The notes: a model not told the origin generated them from the letters alone. Positions 17,869 through 26,744 are shown, counted from the stretch's first letter. The stretch is DNA of 64,000 nucleotides from Darwinibacter acetoxidans_A (GCA_041936745.1 JBHGWS010000001.1:4533-68532); one strand, 5' to 3'. A program made the numbers and translations.

Positions 17869-18795
17869 GTGGCGAAATGGCAGGAAATTAAAATTACATT
17901 GAAGAGGGAAGCGGTTGAGGCGGCCTACGCTGTTTTGGAGCAGGAAGGCATCGCCAACTTGGCCGTGGAAGATTCCCTTCTGTTGGCGGAAGCCGAAAGA
18001 GAGGGCTGGGGCGACTATTTTCCCCCGAAGACGCCGGCTGAAGAAGTAACTATCAGTTTTTACCTGCCGGAAGGTGACTTTACGGCAAAACTTGCCCGGA
18101 TTAAAAAGAGGCTGGCCGGCCTGGAGAAATTTGGCTTAGATGCGGGAGAAATAAAAATTACGAAGGATTATATTTACGAAAAAGATTGGGCCGAGGCTTG
18201 GAAAAATTATTTTCACCCCCTGCGCATCGGCAGTATTTTAGTCCAGCCTTCCTGGATTCCGCCGGAAAAAGTAAAACCGGGTGATACAATAGTCCACCTC
18301 GATCCCGGTATGGCCTTTGGCAGCGGAACTCATCCCTCAACTGCGATGTGCTTGGAGTTTCTGCAGGGGCTGGATCTGAAAGGCAAAACAGTCTGGGATG
18401 TGGGCACGGGCTCGGGGATTTTGGCTATCGCCGCCGAAAAATTGGGTGCCCGGGTTAAGGCCGTGGATATAGACCCGGTAGCCGTCAGGGTTGCTTTGGA
18501 AAACAGAAAGCTGAATGGGCTTACCTTCCGGGCCAAGCAGGGAAGTTTAAAAGATTTAAGGGGCAGCCCCCATGTTATCGCGGCCAATATCGTGGCTGAT
18601 GTAATCGGGCCCATGCTGCCCGATGCTTTTGAAAAACTGCAGGCGAAAGGGTTTTTTATTGCCGCGGGCATCATTAAAGCGCGTGATGGGGAAATGACCG
18701 CTCTTGCGGCCCGGGCCGGTTTTCAGCTGATCGAAAGGCGCCTGATGGGAGAGTGGGTAGGTTATTTGTTCCAAAAGGGTGAGGCATGTGGCTAG
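17869..18795 (+). CDS. prmA: Ribosomal protein L11 methyltransferase
   Basis: PrmA trimethylates L11 using S-adenosylmethionine. The 308-residue product has the N-terminal L11-recognition half (WQEIKITLKREAVEAAYAVL, DWAEAWKNYFHPLRIG) and a C-terminal Rossmann domain with DPGMAFGSGTHPST, VWDVGTGSGILAIAAEKLG and the catalytic-site motif VIAANIVADV. Start is GTG 17869 after AGGGAGG. It overlaps rsmE and keeps the B. subtilis dnaJ-prmA-rsmE-mtaB order. Confidence 0.95.
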   Translation: MAKWQEIKITLKREAVEAAYAVLEQEGIANLAVEDSLLLAEAEREGWGDYFPPKTPAEEVTISFYLPEGDFTAKLARIKKRLAGLEKFGLDAGEIKITKDYIYEKDWAEAWKNYFHPLRIGSILVQPSWIPPEKVKPGDTIVHLDPGMAFGSGTHPSTAMCLEFLQGLDLKGKTVWDVGTGSGILAIAAEKLGARVKAVDIDPVAVRVALENRKLNGLTFRAKQGSLKDLRGSPHVIAANIVADVIGPMLPDAFEKLQAKGFFIAAGIIKARDGEMTALAARAGFQLIERRLMGEWVGYLFQKGEACG

Positions 18796-19531
18796 GTTCT
18801 TTTTAGAGAAAAGAGAAGAAAATGGCAGAGTGGAAATCAGCGGCCCCGACGCCCACCACATAAACTCTGTGCTCCGCCTGAAAGAAGGCGATACCATTGA
18901 ATGTGTGGCGGAAACGGGCTTGGTTCACTTGGTAGAAATAACGGGGCTTGAGGCCGAGGTTGTTTTTGGCAGGATTAGAAAAACATTTGCAACCGATCAG
19001 GAACCCCCTCTTTACCTGACTCTTTTTCAAGGCTTGGCCAAAGGCGATCGCATGGATTTTGCGGTGCAGAAAGCCGTGGAACTTGGGGCGGCGGAAATAA
19101 TGCCTTTTACTTCCCGCCACACTGTGGTAAGGTTAAAAGAAAAGCAAGCGCAAAACAGGGTGCACCGCTGGCAGCGGATCGCTCTGGCGGCAGCTAAACA
19201 ATGCGGCCGGACCAGGGTACCGCAGGTTGGGAAGATCTCCTCTTTTGCCGATCTTTTGGCCGAAGTGCAGAAGCGGAGCAGAGAAAAAGAGGTTGTTCTG
19301 CTGCCTTACGAAGGGGAAAGACAGTTGGGCCTAAAAGAAATTACAAACGCAAAGCCCCGCCGGGCCGGCGTTATTATCGGGCCGGAAGGCGGTTTCCACG
19401 AGGACGAAGTAAGGCAGCTGAAAGAAGGGGGAGCGGTTGTAATCAGCCTGGGCCCGCGCATTTTACGCACAGAAACTGCCGGTGTGGTGGCCCTGAGTTT
19501 GCTGGGATATAAATGGGGAGATTTAGGATGA
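18788..19531 (+). CDS. rsmE: 16S rRNA m3U1498 methyltransferase RsmE
   Basis: A 247-residue SPOUT-class methyltransferase acting on 16S rRNA. It has an N-terminal PUA-like domain (ARFFLEKREENGRVEISG, HHINSVLRLKEGD) and a knotted C-terminal domain with LFQGLAKGDRMDFAVQKAVE, IGPEGGFHEDEV and LGPRILRTETA, the SAM-binding knot. GTG 18788 lies about 7 bases after AAGGGTGAG and gives the normal MARFF start; GTG 18779 is the alternative. Overlaps prmA by 8 bases and mtaB by 4. Confidence 0.93.
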   Translation: MARFFLEKREENGRVEISGPDAHHINSVLRLKEGDTIECVAETGLVHLVEITGLEAEVVFGRIRKTFATDQEPPLYLTLFQGLAKGDRMDFAVQKAVELGAAEIMPFTSRHTVVRLKEKQAQNRVHRWQRIALAAAKQCGRTRVPQVGKISSFADLLAEVQKRSREKEVVLLPYEGERQLGLKEITNAKPRRAGVIIGPEGGFHEDEVRQLKEGGAVVISLGPRILRTETAGVVALSLLGYKWGDLG

Positions 19532-20829
19532 ACAAGAAAAAAACGGTAGCCTTAACTACATTGGGCTGCAAAGTTAACCAATATGACACGGACGCGGTCT
19601 TGGCCCAATTTCTGGCGGCGGATTACGACGTCGTCGATTTTTCCCGCAAGGCTGACGTTTACGTGATCAATACCTGCACCGTAACTAATTTAGGCGATCG
19701 CAAATCACGGCAGATGATCAGGCGGGCCCACAAAACGAACCCGGAGGCTGTAGTTGTGGTCATGGGCTGTTTGGCACAGACTTCCCCGGAGCAGATTGCT
19801 GAAATAGAGGGTGTCAACCTGATTCTGGGTACGGATGGGCGCGGCGGTATCGTAGAAGAGATAGAAGGGTTGGAAAACAAGCAGACGTCACTGGTGGGCG
19901 ACATTTTTCAAGTCGAGGATTTTGAAGATCTGCCGGCCCTGGATTTTTCCGGCAGGACCAGGGCTACTCTGAAGATCCAAGACGGCTGCGATCAATTCTG
20001 CACTTACTGCCGGGTCCCCTTTGCCAGGGGCCCATCGCGCAGCCGCAGCCGGGAAAGCGTTTTAGAACAGGTAGACAGCATTATCAAAGCAGGTTATCAT
20101 GAAATTGTCCTAACGGGGATCCACTTAGGCCTGTACGGCCGCGATCTTAACCCACCGCTGACGTTAGAGGAAATCACGGGGCAGATTGCTGAGACGCCCG
20201 GCTTAAAAAGGCTGCGCATCAGTTCGGTGAACCCCCACGAGATTACCCCCGGGCTTATGGATCTGATAACTAATCATCCCGTTGTCTGCCGGCATCTGCA
20301 TATTCCTCTGCAAAGCGGCAGCGATGCTGTTTTAAAGCGGATGAAAAGGGATTATAGCAGCACTGATTTTCTTAATATCGTGAACAGGCTGCGCCGGGAG
20401 ATTCCCGAAATAGCTATTACTACCGACATTATGGTGGGGTTCCCCGGTGAAACTGAGGAAGATTTCGCAAAAACCGTGGCATTGGCTAAAAAGGCTGCTT
20501 TCAATCGGATCCATGTTTTCCGTTATTCCCGCCGGGCCGGTACGGCGGCAGCCCGCTTTAAAGGCCAAATACCGGGGCCGGTGAAGGAAAAACGAAGCGC
20601 ACGTCTAATTGAGATAGGGGAAGCCATGGCCTTGGACTTCCATCTTTCCTTTGTAGGTAAAACTGTTTGGGTTTTGGTGGAACAGGTTGCTGGTGGCCTG
20701 GCAACGGGCTTGACTGACAACTATATCCGTACAAGTCTGCCGTGGGCCGGCGGCGATGATATCATTGGCGAAATAGTGCCGGTTCAGGTAAAAAGTGCGG
20801 ATCACGAAGGCGTGGAAGGAGGAAATTAA
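19528..20829 (+). CDS. mtaB: tRNA t6A37 methylthiotransferase MtaB
   Basis: A 433-residue radical SAM enzyme that adds a methylthio group to t6A37 of ANN-reading tRNAs. The N-terminal UPF0004 domain binds one 4Fe-4S cluster (TLGCKVNQYDTDAV, CTVTNLGDRKSRQ, VMGCLAQ). The radical SAM motif is CDQFCTYCRVPFARG near residue 150, and a C-terminal TRAM domain follows. It fits the MtaB/YqeV branch better than MiaB by context and by the CTVT motif. The ATG overlaps the rsmE stop (ATGA). Confidence 0.92.
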   Translation: MNKKKTVALTTLGCKVNQYDTDAVLAQFLAADYDVVDFSRKADVYVINTCTVTNLGDRKSRQMIRRAHKTNPEAVVVVMGCLAQTSPEQIAEIEGVNLILGTDGRGGIVEEIEGLENKQTSLVGDIFQVEDFEDLPALDFSGRTRATLKIQDGCDQFCTYCRVPFARGPSRSRSRESVLEQVDSIIKAGYHEIVLTGIHLGLYGRDLNPPLTLEEITGQIAETPGLKRLRISSVNPHEITPGLMDLITNHPVVCRHLHIPLQSGSDAVLKRMKRDYSSTDFLNIVNRLRREIPEIAITTDIMVGFPGETEEDFAKTVALAKKAAFNRIHVFRYSRRAGTAAARFKGQIPGPVKEKRSARLIEIGEAMALDFHLSFVGKTVWVLVEQVAGGLATGLTDNYIRTSLPWAGGDDIIGEIVPVQVKSADHEGVEGGN

Positions 20830-21174
20830 GTGGCTGTTGACTGCCTGTTTTGCAGGATCGCTGCGAAAGAAATGTCTACGGAACTGCTTTTAGAGACAGA
20901 AAACATTGTGGCCTTTCGGGATATTAACCCCGTGGCCCCCACCCATATTTTAATTATCCCCAAAAAACACATTCCAAGTCTGGCCCATTTGGACAAAACA
21001 GATCAAAGTATTATGGGGGAATTGGCATTGGCCGCCAGTGACTTGGCCCGCCGGGAGGGCCTGGACGATGGTTACCGCTTGGTAGCCAATACGGGGACTC
21101 ACGGAGGCCAGACGATCTCGCATCTCCATTTTCACCTTTTAGGTGGGCGTTCTTTAAAATGGCCGCCCGGCTAA
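20830..21174 (+). CDS. HIT-family nucleotide hydrolase
   Basis: A 114-residue histidine-triad protein of the HinT type: CLFCRIAAKEMSTELL at the start, IPKKHIPSLAHL, and the catalytic HLHFHLLGGR near the end. Such proteins hydrolyse AMP-lysine-type phosphoramidates. The C-terminal WPPG is typical of HinT. GTG directly follows the mtaB stop, so it is in the same transcript; the rpsU promoter begins right after its stop codon. Confidence 0.93.
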   Translation: MAVDCLFCRIAAKEMSTELLLETENIVAFRDINPVAPTHILIIPKKHIPSLAHLDKTDQSIMGELALAASDLARREGLDDGYRLVANTGTHGGQTISHLHFHLLGGRSLKWPPG

Positions 21175-21177
21175 ATA

Positions 21178-21206
21178 TTGACCGCCTGTTTGTAATAGAT
21201 TATAAT
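21178..21206 (+). promoter_or_regulatory. Sigma-A promoter of rpsU
   Basis: TTGACC (21178-21183), 17-base spacer, perfect TATAAT (21201-21206). It places a start point about 35 bases before the rpsU ATG. Confidence 0.88.
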
Positions 21207-21248
21207 TAATATGATATCACGCGAAGGCATTGGAAGGAGGGAAATTCG

Positions 21249-21431
21249 ATGGCGGAAATCAAAGTGGGTAAGAACGAATCCCTCGATAATGCTTTGCGCC
21301 GTTTCAAGAGGCAGATCAGGATGTCGGGTGTTTTATCCGAGGCCCGGAAGAGAGAACACTATGAAAAACCCAGTGTAAGAAGAAAGAAAAAATCCGAAGC
21401 GGCCCGGAGGAGGAAAAGAAGAAGATACTGA
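21249..21431 (+). CDS. rpsU: 30S ribosomal protein S21
   Basis: A 60-residue, highly basic protein (MAEIKVGKNESLDNALRRFK at the start, ending in RRRKRRRY) typical of S21, which sits near the anti-Shine-Dalgarno region of the 30S subunit. It has its own strong promoter, a GGAAGGAGGG ribosome site and a terminator, so it is a single-gene unit at the end of the dnaK cluster, as in B. subtilis. Confidence 0.97.
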   Translation: MAEIKVGKNESLDNALRRFKRQIRMSGVLSEARKREHYEKPSVRRKKKSEAARRRKRRRY

Positions 21432-21444
21432 CAGACTGCTAATA

Positions 21445-21475
21445 GGCTCGATGTCTCACGATATCGAGCCCTTTT
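21445..21475 (+). terminator. Terminator of rpsU
   Basis: GGCTCGAT (21445-21452) pairs with ATCGAGCC (21463-21470), followed by CTTTTT. Confidence 0.85.
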
Positions 21476-21492
21476 TGAAAGTGGGTGAGAAT

Positions 21493-22785
21493 ATGAGTGG
21501 GATGAAAAAAAGGTTTGTGCTGGTAATTATCAGCCTGCTCTGCCTGGCTGTCCCCGCGGCGGCTTTGGCAAAAGTCTCGGTGTATTCCCTGCCCATCAAG
21601 GGGGAAATAGAACCGGGCTTGGCGGAATTTGTGGCGCGGGGGTTGGCCTTGGCCGAAAAAAACAACGGCGTTTTGCTGCTTGAAATCAACACTTTCGGCG
21701 GCCGGGTCGATGCGGCGACAGAAATCAAAGACATGTTAGTGAGGACTAAAACGCCGGTGATCGCTTACGTCAGCGAACGGGCTTGGTCCGCCGGTGCTTT
21801 AATTACCCTTGCGGCTCCCCAAGTTGGCATGGCGCCGGGCAGCAGTATCGGCAGCGCGGAACCGAGGCCGTTGGACGAAAAGACCGTCTCAGCTTTAAAG
21901 GCAGAATTTGAGGCAACTGCCCAGCGGGTCGGCCGCGACGGGAAAGTAGCCGCGGCCATGGTTGATGCGGATGTGGAGATTGAGGGGTTGGTGGAAAAGG
22001 GCAAGATCTTGTCTTTATCTGCCAAAGAAGCTCTGGAGTGGGGTTTTGCCGACGTTATCGGTCAAAACAACCACGAAATCCTAACCTATTTCGGTTACGA
22101 TGAATATGAGATAATACATGTAACACCTCATTGGGCAGAACGGATAGCCCGCTTTTTAACCACTTCTACGGTGAGTTCACTTCTTTTAACTTTGGGATTC
22201 TTAGGCTTAGTAGTTGAAATTACTACCCCCGGTTGGGGTGTGCCGGGTACGGGGGGAGTAGTTGCCCTTCTTTTGTTCTTTGGCGGGCGCTATTTGACCG
22301 GCTTGGCGGGTTTCGAGGAAATCGGCCTTTTTATTTTAGGTATCGTATTGTTGGCCCTAGAAGTTTTTGTCATTCCCGGTTTTGGACTGGTGGGTATCTT
22401 AGGCATTTTAGGTATTGTTTCCAGTATTATCATGGTCTTCGGCAACCTGCAGGCGGCACTTACGAGCCTTTTCATTGCCCTTTTAGTCAGCATTATAGCT
22501 TTAGTCTTTCTTTGGAAGAACATTAAGAAGACGAAATTTTGGCAGCGGCTGGTTTTGTTCCACTCCGAAAGCAGGGAGGAAGGTTACCGGGGAGGCGTGG
22601 ATCATTCTAATCTTTTAGGCGTTAAAGGAAGAACTTTGACACCCCTGCGGCCGGCAGGGCGCATGGTAGTAAACGGCCAGCGTTTTGACGTGGTGTCCGA
22701 AGGGAGTTTTATTGCCGCAGATGCTCTTGTGGAGGTTGTTTTAACGGAAGGAACCCGCATAGTGGTTCGAGAAGTAAATGAATAA
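21493..22785 (+). CDS. NfeD-family membrane serine protease (long form)
   Basis: A 430-residue NfeD1b-type protein. Signal peptide or first helix (about 3-30), an extracellular ClpP-like serine protease domain with the nucleophile motif WSAGALITLAA (Ser near residue 100) and GSSIGSAEP, four to five membrane helices (about 235-350), and a C-terminal soluble OB-fold domain (about 365-430). It is paired with floA, as NfeD is with flotillin/stomatin partners in most bacteria; the partnership is thought to serve membrane microdomains and envelope stress. The start ATG 21493 follows GTGGGTGAG; ATG 21502 is possible. Confidence 0.87.
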   Translation: MSGMKKRFVLVIISLLCLAVPAAALAKVSVYSLPIKGEIEPGLAEFVARGLALAEKNNGVLLLEINTFGGRVDAATEIKDMLVRTKTPVIAYVSERAWSAGALITLAAPQVGMAPGSSIGSAEPRPLDEKTVSALKAEFEATAQRVGRDGKVAAAMVDADVEIEGLVEKGKILSLSAKEALEWGFADVIGQNNHEILTYFGYDEYEIIHVTPHWAERIARFLTTSTVSSLLLTLGFLGLVVEITTPGWGVPGTGGVVALLLFFGGRYLTGLAGFEEIGLFILGIVLLALEVFVIPGFGLVGILGILGIVSSIIMVFGNLQAALTSLFIALLVSIIALVFLWKNIKKTKFWQRLVLFHSESREEGYRGGVDHSNLLGVKGRTLTPLRPAGRMVVNGQRFDVVSEGSFIAADALVEVVLTEGTRIVVREVNE

Positions 22786-22806
22786 AAGGATTGGAGGGAT
22801 TTTAGG

Positions 22807-23808
22807 ATGCAAGTATTATTTGCCGGCTTACCATTATTGATTATAATTGTAGTGCTGATCTTGTTTTTCAGTTTCGTACCTGTGGGCTTATGGATTTCTG
22901 CAATTGCTGCAGGCGTTGATGTGGGTTTAATCACCTTAGTAGGAATGCGGCTGCGCCGAGTTGCACCGGCCAGGATTATCCTCCCCTTTATTAAAGCCCG
23001 TAAAGGCGGGGTGGAAACAACTATCGACAAGCTGGAAGCACACTACTTGGCGGGAGGTAATGTAGATAACGTGGTGGATGCCTTAATTGCCGCTCACCGG
23101 GCTGATATCACCCTGACCTTTGAGCGGGCCGCGGCCATTGATCTTGCGGGCCGGAATGTTTTAGAAGCAGTCCAAATGAGTGTTAACCCCAAGGTTATCG
23201 AGACGCCTTTAATTTCCGCTGTCGCTAAAGATGGAATTGAGTTAAAAGCGAAAGCCAGGGTGACGGTGCGGGCAAACATTGACCGCTTAGTAGGCGGTGC
23301 CGGTGAGGCAACCATTATTGCCCGTGTCGGTGAAGGTATTGTAACCACAGTCGGTTCCAGCAGCAGCCATGCGGAGGTTTTGGAAAATCCCGATAAGATT
23401 TCCCGGGTGGTCCTTAACAAAGGCCTTGATTCGGGTACCGCTTTTGAAATTTTGTCCATCGATATCGCCGACGTTGACGTAGGTAGGAATATCGGCGCCC
23501 GCCTCCAGATGGATCAGGCGGAAGCCGATAAAAACATCGCCCAGGCGAAAGCGGCCGAAAGGCGCTTTGCCGCTCACGCCAGGGAACAAGAAATGAAAGC
23601 ATCCGTGCAGGAGATGCGGGCGCAGGTTGTCCAAGCAGAGGCAGAAGTACCGAAAGCGCTGGCGGAAGCCCTGCGGGAAGGAAATCTGGGTGTGATGGAC
23701 TATTACAGCATGCGCAATATCATGGCGGATACGGATATGCGGGAAAGCATCGGCCGGGAAACAGAAGGCGTAGATGACACTCCCGGCGGCGAAGAGCCGG
23801 TCAAGTAG
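22807..23808 (+). CDS. floA: Flotillin-like protein FloA
   Basis: A 333-residue membrane-microdomain scaffold. An N-terminal hydrophobic hairpin (about 5-50) anchors it on the cytoplasmic face, followed by a PHB/SPFH domain (VETTIDKLEAHYLAGGNVD, KARVTVRANIDRLVGGAGE) and a C-terminal helical, coiled-coil-prone region rich in EA (QAKAAERRFAAHAREQEMK). Full family length. The start follows GGAGGGATTTTAGG. Directly downstream of the NfeD gene. Confidence 0.95.
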   Translation: MQVLFAGLPLLIIIVVLILFFSFVPVGLWISAIAAGVDVGLITLVGMRLRRVAPARIILPFIKARKGGVETTIDKLEAHYLAGGNVDNVVDALIAAHRADITLTFERAAAIDLAGRNVLEAVQMSVNPKVIETPLISAVAKDGIELKAKARVTVRANIDRLVGGAGEATIIARVGEGIVTTVGSSSSHAEVLENPDKISRVVLNKGLDSGTAFEILSIDIADVDVGRNIGARLQMDQAEADKNIAQAKAAERRFAAHAREQEMKASVQEMRAQVVQAEAEVPKALAEALREGNLGVMDYYSMRNIMADTDMRESIGRETEGVDDTPGGEEPVK

Positions 23809-23818
23809 GTGAGTGAAA

Positions 23819-24178
23819 ATGCGCAGCGTTTTTGCCTTGATGATCAATATCCTGGTGGTTTTGCTCATCGGCGGGCTCAATGTCCTTATGCGGTATTTGA
23901 CGCAGAAACAAAGAGGGCGGCCCGTTGTAAGGCAGGAGGCACCGGAATCCATTCAGCTTACGGATCAAGAACCGGAAGAGTATTTTGAGGATACCGTCCC
24001 GGAAGAGGCTCCGGCCACTTTGTTTCAAGCAGAAGACTGGGAACTGCCCGTCAGTGAAAAAACGGCCGGCGTGAGAAAGCGCAGGCTTAAACCGGGGCCG
24101 CAAAAATTAAGGCAGGCAGTAATCATGTCCGAAATTATCAGGGAGCCCAGGGCACAAAGGCCCTGGCCCAGGCGGTAA
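23819..24178 (+). CDS. Small membrane-anchored protein after floA
   Basis: A 119-residue protein I do not recognise with certainty. It has an N-terminal membrane helix (MRSVFALMINILVVLLIGGL), an acidic middle (about 45-75) and a basic C terminus (KRRLKPGPQKLRQAV). Its position after floA and before yqfC is that of B. subtilis yqfB, but I cannot claim homology. AGGTGAG lies 5 bases before ATG 23819. A good terminator follows, closing the nfeD-floA unit. Confidence 0.65.
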   Translation: MRSVFALMINILVVLLIGGLNVLMRYLTQKQRGRPVVRQEAPESIQLTDQEPEEYFEDTVPEEAPATLFQAEDWELPVSEKTAGVRKRRLKPGPQKLRQAVIMSEIIREPRAQRPWPRR

Positions 24179-24195
24179 GTAGTGTTATTGACTTC

Positions 24196-24233
24196 AAGAA
24201 GGTTAGGCCTGACAGGGTCTAACCTTCTTTTTT
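24196..24233 (+). terminator. Terminator of the nfeD-floA operon
   Basis: An 11-bp perfect stem, AAGAAGGTTAG (24196-24206) with CTAACCTTCTT (24219-24229), then a T-run. Confidence 0.92.
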
Positions 24234-24265
24234 AACGCATAAATTTAGGTGAGAGGGGGAAAACC

Positions 24266-24544
24266 ATGAAGCCTGTTATCAGACAGACGGTAAAAAAACG
24301 GTTTGCCCGGGCTTTAGATCTGCCCGATGCGGTGGTCTTAGATTACGCCACCGTTGAACTCATCGGTGATGGCGAAGCCCGCATCCTTAACCATAAAGGA
24401 TTACTTAAATACACCAACAAGTGCGTTAAAGCCCGCTCTTTGCAGGGGGTAATCAATGTTGAAGGCAGGGAGCTATTAATCCAGTCCTTTTCCTCCCGGG
24501 AAATCCGTATTCAAGGCAGGATCTGCCAGGTGATGCTGCAATGA
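24266..24544 (+). CDS. yqfC: Sporulation protein YqfC
   Basis: A 92-residue protein of the YabP/YqfC family, soluble and beta-rich (RALDLPDAVVLDYATVELIG, GRELLIQSFSSREIRIQG). Family members are made in the mother cell and are linked to spore coat or engulfment functions; the biochemical role is unknown. It overlaps yqfD by 4 bases (ATGA) and so is co-translated. A candidate mother-cell -10 (CATAAATT, 24238-24245) lies upstream but lacks a matching -35. Confidence 0.88.
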   Translation: MKPVIRQTVKKRFARALDLPDAVVLDYATVELIGDGEARILNHKGLLKYTNKCVKARSLQGVINVEGRELLIQSFSSREIRIQGRICQVMLQ

Positions 24545-25713
24545 GAACAGACTTCTGGTATTGGTTAAGGGGCTATGTAACTTTTCGGCTGAAAGGGCCC
24601 GGCTTAGAAAGGCTTTTGAACAAAATTGCAGCTTTAGGCATAGTGCTTTGGCAAGTGGAGCGCCTGACGGAAGATACAGTGATAGCCCGTTTGGAATTGG
24701 CGGAATTTCGCCGGCTGCGGCCGCTTCTTTGGGGTACTAAGGTTAGGCTGGCTGTCTTTGACCGCCACGGCTTACCTTTTTTCTTAAAAAAAGTAAAGCC
24801 TCGGCTTTTTCTCTTAGTGGGGATGTTTTTTTGTCTTTTACTCATTTTCTATTTCGCCGGTTTCATCTGGTTTATCGAGGTCAGCGGGGGAGAGACCGTC
24901 CCCCCCGGGGAGCTGGCGGCACTGGCCAAAGAAGCGGGCCTCTATGTGGGGGCGAGAAAAAGTGGGTTTTCCCCCCGGCTTTTGGAGACAAAACTTTTGA
25001 CAAGCTTTGATTCTTTAGTTTGGGCCCAGGTGATTTTAAAAGGAGTTAAAACCGAAATAAGGTTGGCTGAGCGTACCAAGCCTAAAGAAGATCATACAAG
25101 CCAGGGCCACATCTACGCAGATAAACCCGGTTTAATAACGGAGGTTTTAGTTCTAAGGGGTACCGCGGCAGTACAGGAAGGGGAGACGGTACAGGCGGGA
25201 GATCTTTTGATCTCCGGGGAATACTATGATGCGAAAGGGCAAAAGCAGTTCGGCCGGGCAGACGGGATTATCCAGGCCCGGACTTGGTACCGCTCTTTTG
25301 GTGAGGCGTCCTTTGTTGATTGGGAAGCGATAAAAACGGGTGTGAAGCATACTCAATATTTACTGCGTTTGGGCCCCTTTCTGCTGCCGGTTGGCAGAAG
25401 CCGCTCTTTGACAAATCATCTTAAAAAGGAAAAAGAATGGTGCCTGCCTTTGGGAAAAGCGCTGTTTCCTTTAGCGTGGATTAAAGTAGATTACGAGGAA
25501 GTGCAGTACGTAAAAAGGCCCCTATCAGAAGAAAAGGCCCGTCAGAGCGCCTTGGAGGCCGCCAGGCGCCGCCTGCGGGAAGCGGGCATCGATCCGAGCC
25601 GAATCCTCCAGGAACGCTTGGAAGAACAGGCGATTCCTGATGGGGACGGGCTGAGGATTTCCCTCTTTGTCGAGGTGAAAGAAGAAATTGGCGAGTTTGC
25701 GGCAAACGAATGA
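24541..25713 (+). CDS. yqfD: Stage IV-type sporulation protein YqfD
   Basis: A 390-residue sporulation membrane protein. The N-terminal cytoplasmic part (about 1-90) resembles a small alpha/beta domain. One membrane helix follows (about 98-118, LFLLVGMFFCLLLIFYFAGF), then a large outside domain with VWAQVILKGVKTEIRLAER and YADKPGLITEVLVLRGTA. The YqfD family is made under sigma-E in Bacillus. The exact function is not established. Confidence 0.9.
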   Translation: MRTDFWYWLRGYVTFRLKGPGLERLLNKIAALGIVLWQVERLTEDTVIARLELAEFRRLRPLLWGTKVRLAVFDRHGLPFFLKKVKPRLFLLVGMFFCLLLIFYFAGFIWFIEVSGGETVPPGELAALAKEAGLYVGARKSGFSPRLLETKLLTSFDSLVWAQVILKGVKTEIRLAERTKPKEDHTSQGHIYADKPGLITEVLVLRGTAAVQEGETVQAGDLLISGEYYDAKGQKQFGRADGIIQARTWYRSFGEASFVDWEAIKTGVKHTQYLLRLGPFLLPVGRSRSLTNHLKKEKEWCLPLGKALFPLAWIKVDYEEVQYVKRPLSEEKARQSALEAARRRLREAGIDPSRILQERLEEQAIPDGDGLRISLFVEVKEEIGEFAANE

Positions 25714-25718
25714 TTTAT

Positions 25719-25747
25719 TTGCATCTCACCCCCGTTTTGCTTATAAT
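25719..25747 (+). promoter_or_regulatory. Sigma-A promoter of phoH
   Basis: TTGCAT (25719-25724), 17-base spacer, perfect TATAAT (25742-25747). It begins 6 bases after the yqfD stop. Its spacer and leader carry the two arms of an inverted repeat. Confidence 0.83.
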
Positions 25748-25771
25748 AAGTGCATAAGACAAAACAGGGGG
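25729..25771 (+). repeat. Inverted repeat flanking the phoH -10 box
   Basis: CCCCCGTTTTG (25729-25739) and CAAAACAGGGGG (25760-25771) are inverted copies with one extra base. The left arm lies between -35 and -10 and is not transcribed; the right arm includes the phoH ribosome site. The arrangement suggests a DNA operator rather than an RNA hairpin. Confidence 0.6.
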
Positions 25772-25782
25772 ACTGTTAAAGT

Positions 25783-26733
25783 TTGAGTCAAATATTACAC
25801 CTTCGGGATAATGAACAGGCGCAAATTGTCAGCGGTAAGAGGGATGAGAATTTGCGGCTTGTGGAATCAGCTTTAAATGTGAGGATTGTACCTCGTGGCT
25901 TGGAGCTTTTAATTACCGGTGCCGATGATGCGGTAGCTAAAGCAGCGCAGGTTCTAAAGAACATCGCTTCTTTAGGGCCCCATCTGACCAGCCACGATGT
26001 TTATTATGCGATAAAGCTGAGTGAAAACGGCGATTTCACTGCTCTGCACGAGCTGAGCTCGGGGGTCGTGGTCAGTACTCACAGGGGACGCCAAATCAGG
26101 CCCAAAACAGCGGGCCAGCGCCTGTATATCGAGGCAATGCAGCAGAGCGATATTGTCTTTGCCATTGGGCCTGCGGGCACCGGTAAGACGTATTTGGCCA
26201 TGGCTATGGCCGTTGCCGCCTTAAAAAGAAAGGAAGTGGAACGGATTATCTTAACTCGCCCGGCGGTAGAGGCGGGAGAGCATTTGGGTTTTTTACCCGG
26301 TGATCTGCAGGATAAAGTCGATCCGTATTTAAGGCCCCTTTATGATGCTTTGTTTGACATCCTGGGCCAAGAGACTTATCAAAAAAACAGAGAAAAAGGC
26401 ATAATAGAAGTTGCCCCCCTAGCTTATATGCGGGGTCGGACACTTGATGACAGCTTTATAATTTTGGATGAAGCACAAAACTCCACTCCGGAGCAGATGA
26501 AAATGTTTTTAACACGCTTGGGGTTTGGTTCGCAGGCTGTTGTTACGGGGGATATTACTCAGGTAGATCTGCCCGCGGGCAGGGTTTCGGGGTTGATTAA
26601 GATCCGTAAGATCTTAAGAGATGTGGAAGGGATTTACTTTTGCTATTTAGACGAAAGCGATGTAGTGCGTCATCCGTTAGTGCAGAGGATTATACAAGCA
26701 TATGATGCCTACGAGGAGAAATCCCGCTACTGA
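25783..26733 (+). CDS. phoH: PhoH-like ATPase (YbeZ family)
   Basis: A 316-residue P-loop ATPase with an N-terminal KH-like segment (about 10-70) and a helicase-like core: Walker A GPAGTGKTYLAM near residue 130, Walker B FIILDEAQN near 228, and VVTGDITQVDLP. PhoH/YbeZ works with the RNase YbeY, encoded two genes downstream, in RNA and ribosome quality control. The start is TTG 25783, about 10 bases after GGGGGA. The phoH-pgpH-ybeY-dgkA-cdd-era order is that of B. subtilis. Confidence 0.94.
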   Translation: MSQILHLRDNEQAQIVSGKRDENLRLVESALNVRIVPRGLELLITGADDAVAKAAQVLKNIASLGPHLTSHDVYYAIKLSENGDFTALHELSSGVVVSTHRGRQIRPKTAGQRLYIEAMQQSDIVFAIGPAGTGKTYLAMAMAVAALKRKEVERIILTRPAVEAGEHLGFLPGDLQDKVDPYLRPLYDALFDILGQETYQKNREKGIIEVAPLAYMRGRTLDDSFIILDEAQNSTPEQMKMFLTRLGFGSQAVVTGDITQVDLPAGRVSGLIKIRKILRDVEGIYFCYLDESDVVRHPLVQRIIQAYDAYEEKSRY

Positions 26734-26744
26734 GGGGGAGCAAA

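Noticed and set aside
24238..24245. CATAAATT as a sigma-E -10 box for yqfC-yqfD
   Set aside because: The -10 fits well and the genes are sigma-E type in Bacillus, but no -35 match is found at the right distance, so I did not list it as a promoter.
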